From an uncultured Collinsella sp. (GTDB lineage: Bacteria; Actinomycetota; Coriobacteriia; Coriobacteriales; Coriobacteriaceae), in the NCBI GenBank assembly GCA_900544095.1, contig UQTV01000003.1, forward strand, positions 62,001-126,000: a DNA stretch of 64,000 nt. The letters run 5' to 3'. A program made the position numbers and the translations under genes. This document shows positions 58,024 through 64,000 of the stretch, one piece after another. A model generated the notes under the pieces. The model worked only from the letters and a program-made list of their open reading frames with translations. It was not told the origin of the DNA and ran no database searches. Position 1 is the first letter of the stretch. The number at the start of each line of letters is the position of its first letter.

Positions 58024-60837
58024 TTACCCCGTGTTCTGCAATCCTGCCGAGACGCCGGTCACAGTCGAAAGAATCAGGCTCATGTACTCGGCCTTCTTCT
58101 CCTCGGTCATCTCGTCCTGGTTCATACGCACCTCGCGAAGGGCGCGGACCTGGGCGATGGACAGGGCGTCGACGTAGGGGTTGCGCACGCGAACGGCACA
58201 GCCAAGCACACGGCGGCGCTGCAGCGGCCACTCGTCACCGACGATGGCAAGGACCCACTTACGCGTGAGCTGCATCTCGGTGAAGACCTTCTCGGACAGA
58301 TCCTGGCGATCGCCCAGGTGCAGATACATCTTGGCGATGCGCTGGTCGGTCTTGGCGATCGACATCTCGATGTTGTCGATAAAGGTGCGGAAGAACGGCC
58401 ACTCCTGGTAGGCAGCCTTAAGCTGGTCCAGATCGCCAAACTGCTCGCAGGCGGTACCCAGGCCGTACCAAGCGGCCAGATTGATGCGCGCCTGGCTCCA
58501 GCTGAAGATCCACGGAATGGTACGCAGGTCGTCGAGCGACTTGGCACCCAAGCCGCGCTTGGCGGGACGCGAGCCGATCGGCAGCAAGCCGACCTCGGTC
58601 AGCGGCGTCACGGTCGAGAACCACGGCGTAAAGTCCTCGGTGTTCAGCAGGTCCAGATAGCGCTCGTGGCTTGCGGCGTTGAGCTTCTCGGCCATATCCC
58701 AGAACTTCTGCGTGGTCTCGGTGTTGGTCTTCTCGACACTCGGGGCCGACTGCAAAAGCGTTGCGGCGGCAACGGACTCAACATGGCGCTGAGCCAGCGT
58801 GCGGTTGCCGTAACGGGCAAAGATGACCTCGCCCTGCTCGGTAAGCTTAAAGAAGCAATTGACCGAACCCTTGGGCTGCGCCAGCACGGCCTTGTTGGCC
58901 GGGCCGCCGCCACGGCCCACGGCACCGCCGCGACCGTGCATGAGCACCAGGTCGATATCGTTCTTCTCTGCCCACTTGGCAATGCGCTCCTGCGCGGAGT
59001 GCAGCGCAAGCATGGCCGTGGTAGGACCGGCATCCTTGGAGGAGTCGGAATAGCCCAGCATGACCTCCATGCGGCGGTTGGTCTGGGCAAGGCGCTTTTG
59101 CACCACAGGCAGCGTAAGCATCTGGTCGAGCACGTCGACGCAGCCCTCGAGGTCCTCGAGCTGCTCGAACAGCGGGATCACGTCGAGCTCGGGGACATCC
59201 TCCTCGTGTGCAAAGGACAGGTGGGCAAGCTCAAAGACGTCGGCCACATGCTGGGCGCTCTTGGTGAACGAGATGATGTAGCGGTGCGCCATCTTCTTGC
59301 CGTAGCGCTTTTGGATGGAGCCGATAGCGCGGAAGGTATCGATGACCTCGCGCGTCATGGGCTGCAGGTCGCCATGGATACCGTTCTCGTGGATATCCTT
59401 GAGGGCGCGGGCGTGCACCACGGAGTGCTGACGGAACTCCATCTCGACCATGTGGAAGCCGAAGGACTCGACCTGCCAGATGATGGTTTGGACCGGGCCG
59501 TAGGCAGCACGGACGGCACCGCAGGCGGCCAGCGAACGCTGGACGACGCGCAGGTCATCCAGGAACTCGTCGGCGCTGTGGTACATGGTGTCGGTGATAC
59601 GACGGACGGTGGCGTTCAGGCGGTCGGCCATGACGAGCATGACGGCGCGATGCGGCTCGTGCTCGGAGATCAGCTCGGCGCGGGCCGTGTAACGAGGGCT
59701 CATCTCGACCTGATGGTTCCACAGGTTAATGAGCTCGGCCGACGGCTTGCTGTAGGTAGCCTCGAGCGTAAGGTTGCGGCCGATGTGGCGGCACTTGTCC
59801 TCGAGCTTGAGCACCATGTGCGTAAAGTACTTGGCGGCGACCTCACGGCTCACCTTGGCGGTGACGTTGGGGTTACCGTCGCGGTCGGAACCGATCCAGC
59901 TGCCGGGATGGAAGAACGCCGGGCACAGCGGCGGCACAGTACCGGCCTTGTCGCCCAGCACCCAATCGTCAAAACGACGATAGATAACGGGGATAACGTC
60001 GAACAGCGTGTTATCGAAGATGTCGATGATGGTATCGGCTTCCTCGACCGGCGTGGGCTTCTTGAGCGCGATGGGACTCGTACGCACCAGGGCGTCAATC
60101 TCCTGCAGCATGTGGCGCTCGTTCTCCACCAGGTCAGAGCCGCCCAGACGCGGACGCTCCTCCAGCAGGTTGGAGATACGGCGAATCTTGCCCTCGACGG
60201 CCTTACGACGAGCCTCGGTGGGATGTGCGGTAAAGACAGGGTGGAACTCAAGCTTGCCGAGCAGCTCGTTGGCACCCTCGACACCCATCTCGTTTACCAA
60301 CTGGTGATAGGCGACGGTGAGTTCGTTAGCGGGATCGACCTCGGTATCGGTCGACGCACCGGCCTCGCGCTCGCGCAGCTGCGCCACACGGTAGTTCTCC
60401 TCCGACAGGTTTGCCAGATGGAAAAAGCTCGTAAAGGCGCGAACGATGACCTGCTGCTTATCGAGCGGCAGGCTGTCGATCAAATCGACGACCTCACGAA
60501 ATGCCACGGCAGTGGGCTCGTCGGCGGTGGGCACGCCCTGCTCGTCGACGGCTTCGTCGGCAGCGCAGGTACCGGGGTTGCCGGCATTGACCACAATCTC
60601 GGCTGTCAAAATCTTGTCGAACAGGTCCGCGATCTCGGGATCATACTCGCTAAGCACACGGCGCTCCAGGCGCAAGAACAGCGCCAGATTGTCGCGCAGC
60701 TCCTCGGGGATCTCGATCTCGGCGAGACGCTCCCTGGACTCGGCATTCGAGCCGATTCGGTTAACGAGGCGGTTGACCACGGCAGCGACGCGCGCCGCGG
60801 CTTCGGGTACAGACTGGTTGCTTAGGTTCTCAGCCAC
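58024..60837 (-). CDS. ppc: Phosphoenolpyruvate carboxylase
   Basis: PEPC makes oxaloacetate from PEP and bicarbonate. The protein has VFTAHPTEARR (catalytic His), FHPGSWIGSDRDGNPNVT, GYSDSSKDAG, MHGRGGAVGRGGGP and the conserved C-terminal QNTG. I choose GTG at 60837 (937 aa) because GGGAGGAAAC stands just upstream. The ATG 12 bp earlier has its Shine-Dalgarno only about 1 nt away, too close to work. Confidence 0.95.
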   Translation of the reverse strand: MAENLSNQSVPEAAARVAAVVNRLVNRIGSNAESRERLAEIEIPEELRDNLALFLRLERRVLSEYDPEIADLFDKILTAEIVVNAGNPGTCAADEAVDEQGVPTADEPTAVAFREVVDLIDSLPLDKQQVIVRAFTSFFHLANLSEENYRVAQLREREAGASTDTEVDPANELTVAYHQLVNEMGVEGANELLGKLEFHPVFTAHPTEARRKAVEGKIRRISNLLEERPRLGGSDLVENERHMLQEIDALVRTSPIALKKPTPVEEADTIIDIFDNTLFDVIPVIYRRFDDWVLGDKAGTVPPLCPAFFHPGSWIGSDRDGNPNVTAKVSREVAAKYFTHMVLKLEDKCRHIGRNLTLEATYSKPSAELINLWNHQVEMSPRYTARAELISEHEPHRAVMLVMADRLNATVRRITDTMYHSADEFLDDLRVVQRSLAACGAVRAAYGPVQTIIWQVESFGFHMVEMEFRQHSVVHARALKDIHENGIHGDLQPMTREVIDTFRAIGSIQKRYGKKMAHRYIISFTKSAQHVADVFELAHLSFAHEEDVPELDVIPLFEQLEDLEGCVDVLDQMLTLPVVQKRLAQTNRRMEVMLGYSDSSKDAGPTTAMLALHSAQERIAKWAEKNDIDLVLMHGRGGAVGRGGGPANKAVLAQPKGSVNCFFKLTEQGEVIFARYGNRTLAQRHVESVAAATLLQSAPSVEKTNTETTQKFWDMAEKLNAASHERYLDLLNTEDFTPWFSTVTPLTEVGLLPIGSRPAKRGLGAKSLDDLRTIPWIFSWSQARINLAAWYGLGTACEQFGDLDQLKAAYQEWPFFRTFIDNIEMSIAKTDQRIAKMYLHLGDRQDLSEKVFTEMQLTRKWVLAIVGDEWPLQRRRVLGCAVRVRNPYVDALSIAQVRALREVRMNQDEMTEEKKAEYMSLILSTVTGVSAGLQNTG

Positions 60838-60881
60838 GTTTCCTCCCATTCCTCCTTCTATGCACGTAACATGCGGTATTC

Positions 60882-60943
60882 ATTATAGGCGCTTGAGAAA
60901 TACTTTCGACACTGATTGCGCTTTACCACACAAAAGTATTTTC
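60882..60943 (-). promoter_or_regulatory. ppc promoter region with inverted repeat
   Basis: A consensus -10 box TATAAT (60882-60887, minus strand). Just upstream are GAAATACTTT (60897-60906) and AAAGTATTTTC (60933-60943), an inverted repeat with a 26-nt centre. Candidate operator or activator site. Confidence 0.5.
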
Positions 60944-61001
60944 TGCATTGCAAAGGTTTTTGCCCTAAATGGTCGTATTTCTCGGTGGGCGGCATACGTA
61001 A

Positions 61002-61037
61002 ACGGGGGCATTCCGCATAAAAGCGAAACACCCCCGT
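61002..61037 (-). terminator. Hairpin after hisS
   Basis: ACGGGGGTGTTTCGC opposes GCGGAATGCCCCCGT (imperfect), then TTTACG on the minus strand. Probable terminator of hisS. Confidence 0.65.
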
Positions 61038-61094
61038 AACAATCGCTCTCCATGAGCAGGGCACGTTAGCAGGCCCGAAGCTCAAAAAGATGCG

Positions 61095-62408
61095 CTACAG
61101 GCGCTCGCGAACCTCCTCGACGACGTTGGCCAGATCGACCAGTACCTCGTCGTGGCTCTGCATGTCGCGCACCTTGACCTTGCCGGCGGCAAGCTCGTCG
61201 CCACCCAGGACTAGGATGAGCTTAGCGCCCACCTTGTCGGCCTGCTTAAACTGGGCCTTAAGGGAACGGCCCTGATAGTCGGCCTCGGTCACGATACCTG
61301 CGGCGCGAAGCTCCTGCGTAATGGCAAAGACGTTCTGGCGCAGCTCCTTGCCGGCATTGGCGACGTAGACGCACGGGACCTCCTCGGCACCCAGGTCGCT
61401 GCCAAAGGCCTGCAAGGCCAGCAGGGCGCGTTCAAAACCGACAGCGAAGCCGACGCCTGCCGTGGGCTTGCCACCCTCGAGCTCGACCAGGCCGTCATAA
61501 CGACCGCCGCCACCGATGGAGCCGACACCGGCGCCGGGAGCCTCGACCTCAAAGACAGTACGGGTGTAGTAGTCCAGGCCGCGCACCAAGGTGGGATCCT
61601 CGACATACTCGATACCCGCCGCATCCAAATAGCGCTTGACCTGCTCGTAGTGCTCACGGCACTCGTCGCACAGGTTGTCGCCCATCAGCGGGGCGTCGGC
61701 CATGATCTCGCGGCAGTGGTCGTTCTTGCAGTCGAAGGCGCGCAGCGGGTTGAGCTCGGCGCGCTCGCGGCACTCATCGCACATCTCGTCGGCGTGATCG
61801 AGGATAAACTGCTTGACCTGCTCGCGGTAAGCCGGACGGCACTGCGCATCGCCCATCGAGTTAATAAGCAGGCGAAGCTTGGAAAGGTCGAAGCCCAGGC
61901 GCTTGTAGAACTCCATGAGCATGATGATGCACTCGGCGTCTGCCGCCGGATCGGGAGCGCCGAGCCACTCGATGCCCACCTGATGGAACTGGCGCAGGCG
62001 GCCCTTCTGGGGACGCTCGCCGCGGAACATGGCCTCGGCGTAGTAGGCCTTAAACGGCGTGGAGCCCTGGGGCACCAGGTTGTTCTCCACGACGGCGCGC
62101 ACCACACCGGCTGTGCCCTCGGGACGAAGGGCCAGGCGCTGCTTGGGCTTGAGCTTGGTATCGGTGCCCTCGGTAAAGACGCGCTCCAGGTTGGCGCCGC
62201 TAAACACGCGGAACATCTCCTTGCGCACGACGTCGGTCGACTGGCCGATGCCGTGGACAAAGACGTCCACCTGCTCGATCGCGGGCGTCTCGATGGGTTT
62301 AAAACCAAACGGCTCGAACACGCCGGCAGCGATCTGCTGCATCTTTTGCCAAGCGCGCATCTCGGCGCCGATAAGGTCGCGGGTTCCCTCCGCCTTCTGT
62401 GCCTGCAT
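61095..62408 (-). CDS. hisS: Histidyl-tRNA synthetase
   Basis: A 437-aa class II synthetase. Motif 2 is YAEAMFRGERPQKGRLRQFHQVGIE, histidine-binding motifs are LVRGLDYYTRTVFE and GGGGRYDGL, motif 3 region GVGFAVGFERAL, and a C-terminal anticodon-binding domain. The insertion domain holds four CxxC-like Cys pairs (MCDECRER, LCDECREH, with DCKNDHC). The ATG at 62408 follows GAAAGG with 9 nt spacing; a TTG two codons earlier is too close to it. A TATAAT box is at 62451-62456 (minus strand). Confidence 0.95.
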   Translation of the reverse strand: MQAQKAEGTRDLIGAEMRAWQKMQQIAAGVFEPFGFKPIETPAIEQVDVFVHGIGQSTDVVRKEMFRVFSGANLERVFTEGTDTKLKPKQRLALRPEGTAGVVRAVVENNLVPQGSTPFKAYYAEAMFRGERPQKGRLRQFHQVGIEWLGAPDPAADAECIIMLMEFYKRLGFDLSKLRLLINSMGDAQCRPAYREQVKQFILDHADEMCDECRERAELNPLRAFDCKNDHCREIMADAPLMGDNLCDECREHYEQVKRYLDAAGIEYVEDPTLVRGLDYYTRTVFEVEAPGAGVGSIGGGGRYDGLVELEGGKPTAGVGFAVGFERALLALQAFGSDLGAEEVPCVYVANAGKELRQNVFAITQELRAAGIVTEADYQGRSLKAQFKQADKVGAKLILVLGGDELAAGKVKVRDMQSHDEVLVDLANVVEEVRERL

Positions 62409-62475
62409 GGGCAAACACCTTTCTTTTGTATCGCGTCATAGGTAGTGGACATTATACGGCACAAAGCAGCAACGC

Positions 62476-62531
62476 GGCGGCGTGTCTGACCGAACGAGGG
62501 TATGGGGACTCGTTCGGCCAGACGTGCCGCC
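62476..62531. repeat. Long palindrome between hisS and the MFS pseudogene
   Basis: GGCGGCGTGTCTGACCGAAC and, facing it, GTTCGGCCAGACGTGCCGCC pair almost fully around a 10-nt loop bounded by GAG/CTC. No T-run. It probably marks the end of the MFS pseudogene transcript. Confidence 0.75.
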
Positions 62532-62570
62532 GCGGGCGAAACGGACAGGTGGCGATGCGCTTTGGCCTAC

Positions 62571-62979
62571 CTACTCCCCCGCCACGCTCGCGCGCAGCTT
62601 GGCGGCGATGGGCTCGGACGCCAGCAGAAACACGAGCATAATCGCGGAGCACACCAAGCACACGATCCAGGTGCTCGCAAAGGAGCCCGTAGCGTCGAAC
62701 AGCACACCCGAGACGATGGCGCCCACGGTGCCACCGACCATCTCGAGCGAGGTAATGGTGCCCGTAACCTTACCCAGGTCGGCCATGCCAAACTGCTTAG
62801 ACGCAGCGATCGTGGGCATTGGAGATGTTGTACTGCGCAAGAGATATTCCCAAGTCGCTGACGATCAACGGCTGGAACAGGCTCATGCAGTTGACGAAAA
62901 TCGTGTAGCACGTGGCCATGATCACGAAGCCAGAGGCCACCACGAGCCAGCCGGGGAAGAACTTACGCTGCTGGGACAT
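62571..62979 (-). pseudogene. MFS transporter remnant with internal deletion and frameshift
   Basis: The intact start (ATG 62979, ribosome binding site AAGGAG) gives RKFFPGWLVVASGFVIMATC, the first helix of an OxlT/MCT-like transporter, up to about SLAQYNISN. It then shifts frame and stops (NAHDRCV). The other frame continues with the last two helices (KQFGMADLGKVTGTI, MVGGTVGAIVSGVLFDATGS, STWIVCLVCSAIMLV). About 290 central residues are missing, and the join is near 62820. It cannot make a working transporter. Confidence 0.88.
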
Positions 62980-63019
62980 ACTGCTCCTTATTTAACAAAC
63001 GAATAGCCGGCGCCGGGCG

Positions 63020-63109
63020 CCGGTAGTGCCCAAGATTGCCTTGAAAGACAAGGGCATAGGCCTTACGGCCATGCCCGCAGGCTTGAAAGGCAAGGTTGGG
63101 TGCTACCGG
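63020..63109 (-). other. Multi-stem hairpin between the M20 gene and the MFS remnant
   Basis: A 90-nt rod: CCGGTAG-TGCCCAA pairs with TTGGGTG-CTACCGG, TTGCCTT with AAGGCAA, and GGGCATAGGCC-TTAC-GGCCATGCCC forms the tip. The outer arm includes the stop codon of the M20 gene. No T-run follows on the minus strand. Confidence 0.75.
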
Positions 63110-64000
63110 TGGTCGGCGATATAGCCCAAAGCGACGGCGGTATAGGCCGCGGCACCGAGCGGCAGCTCGGCATCGTTAAAGCGTGCCTTGGGATGATGCT
63201 GAGCAAAATGCTCATCCGTATCGGTTACAGCGGCGCCCACGGTAAAGTACGCACTCGGGATCTCGCTCGAGATAAGCGCAAAGTCCTCGCTCGCCATGGC
63301 GTGGAACAGCGGCAGGAAGGCGGACTTGGGCAGCACCGCGCCCACGTAGCCAAGCGACGCCTGCGTCATATCGTCATCGAGCACGAGTGGCGGAACATCC
63401 GAGAGCGTCTCGATGGTCGCCGGCGTGCGATACGTTGCCGCGACGCCATTGACGACCTCGGCGATACGGGTCTTAAGATGCGCCATGAGCTCGACGTCAA
63501 AGCCGCGCAGCGTTCCTTCGAGCACGCAGGTGTCGGGAATGACGTTTGCCGCCTGTCCGCCGGCAAACTTGCCAACGGTAAGCGCGACCTCCTTGGCCGC
63601 CGGCACTTCGCGAGCGATAAGCTCCTGAAGTGCCAGATGCACGTGCACACCCGCCGTAATGGGGTCGATGCAGATCTCGGGGCTGGAGCCATGGCCACCC
63701 TTGCCCTGCAGTGTAATGCGGAAACCGTACACGCCCGAGAGCGCCGGACTGCCGTAAAGCACCAGGCCAAGCGGCGACTGGCTATTGACATGCATGGCAA
63801 AGGCGACCTGAGGGCGCGGGTTCTGCAGCAGACCGTCGGCGATGGCGGCGCGGGCACCCTCAAAGGTTTCCTCGCCCGGCTGGAACAGCAGCTTAACCGT
63901 GGCGTTGGCATCAACAAGCTCAGTCTCGCGCGCTTTGAGCATACGAGCCGCACCAAGCAGCGCCGTCGCGTGCATATCGTGACCGCAAGCATGCATGCAG
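63103..64000 (-). CDS. M20 family amidohydrolase (HipO/AbgB-like), 5' end outside window
   Basis: The C-terminal 298 residues of a zinc or manganese peptidase/amidohydrolase. Visible: MHACGHDMHAT (metal-binding Cys/His/Asp), QPGEETFEGAR (catalytic Glu and metal ligand), GKGGHGSSPE (dimerisation-domain site), and HAMASEDFALIS (Glu ligand). Family members hydrolyse N-acyl or aminoacyl amides such as hippurate, N-acetyl-amino acids or p-aminobenzoyl-glutamate. The start, about 100 codons upstream, lies beyond the window. The MFS remnant downstream may once have been its transporter partner. Confidence 0.93.
   Translation of the reverse strand, partial: CMHACGHDMHATALLGAARMLKARETELVDANATVKLLFQPGEETFEGARAAIADGLLQNPRPQVAFAMHVNSQSPLGLVLYGSPALSGVYGFRITLQGKGGHGSSPEICIDPITAGVHVHLALQELIAREVPAAKEVALTVGKFAGGQAANVIPDTCVLEGTLRGFDVELMAHLKTRIAEVVNGVAATYRTPATIETLSDVPPLVLDDDMTQASLGYVGAVLPKSAFLPLFHAMASEDFALISSEIPSAYFTVGAAVTDTDEHFAQHHPKARFNDAELPLGAAAYTAVALGYIADHR

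Noticed and set aside
57686..58177. Plus-strand frame of 163 codons
   Set aside because: It runs through the F4 palindromes and into the antisense strand of ppc; not a gene.
58318..60825. Plus-strand open frame of 835 codons
   Set aside because: It lies entirely antisense to ppc, which has all catalytic motifs; the peptide is low-complexity (Val, Gly, Ala, His, Leu).
1..64000. CRISPR arrays, tRNA or rRNA genes
   Set aside because: No regularly spaced direct repeats and no cloverleaf-like sequences were seen in the intergenic regions; short palindromes are interspersed, not arrayed.

Overview
The window looks like chromosomal DNA of a gut member of the Coriobacteriia, most like Collinsella. 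This is inferred from the high-GC codon use, the gene families, and the many short palindromic intergenic elements; no 16S or other decisive marker is present. I found no tRNA, rRNA, CRISPR array or complete insertion sequence. Most genes run on the minus strand.

Layout. 1-1320: moaC (cut by the window edge) and moaA, molybdenum cofactor synthesis. 1453-2758: a putative PD-(D/E)XK-type nuclease gene bracketed by two copies of one palindrome. 2873-5194: MATE exporter and MerR/GyrI-type regulator with a MerR-like promoter. 5231-9547: a PIN/Phd toxin-antitoxin pair, an exonuclease-BRCT gene and ligA, including a conspicuously AT-richer patch that enters the 3' end of ligA. 9798-13517: HtrA-like protease, an OmpR-type regulator and a glutamine synthetase homologue that lacks several catalytic ligands. 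13652-38692: a large pectin and hexuronate region. 38837-42606: feoA-feoA-feoB with a Cys-rich partner, then ptsH. 43028-49505: amino acid permease, ebgA/ebgC-type beta-galactosidase and its LacI regulator. 49749-52428: aspS and serB. 52543-57144: nickel-pincer lactate racemase genes (larB, a short larC, tetR, an aquaglyceroporin, larA). 58024-64000: ppc, hisS, a deleted MFS gene and part of an M20 amidohydrolase.

How the genes fit together. A GPH-type symporter imports oligosaccharides. Predicted cytoplasmic enzymes (a GH28 polygalacturonase, a pectin methylesterase/acetylesterase fusion, an SGNH esterase, a GH105 hydrolase) cut and de-esterify them. Unsaturated uronate goes through an RpiB-type isomerase (DhuI-like) and an SDR dehydrogenase (DhuD/KduD-like) to KDG, then through KdgK and KDPG aldolase. 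Saturated galacturonate and glucuronate go through UxaC, UxaB and UxaA to the same KDG. A palindromic operator with core TGAACGTTCA (variants TGAACGTTTA, TGAACGTTAA) stands before uxaC, the symporter, the GH105 gene and the SDR gene. The LacI protein at 37613-38692 is the likely reader. Two other LacI proteins sit beside their own distinct operators (CGAAACCGATTTCG before kdgK; TGCAACCGGTTGT before the beta-galactosidase).

The most unusual points are: (1) a 28-bp element upstream of four sugar operons, helically phased at about -62 or -71, which suggests an undescribed global activator; (2) the degenerate glutamine synthetase paired with an orphan regulator; (3) several families of covarying palindromic elements, one bracketing a nuclease gene and one with a conserved asymmetric internal loop; (4) a lar locus whose LarC has no C-terminal (LarC2) part.
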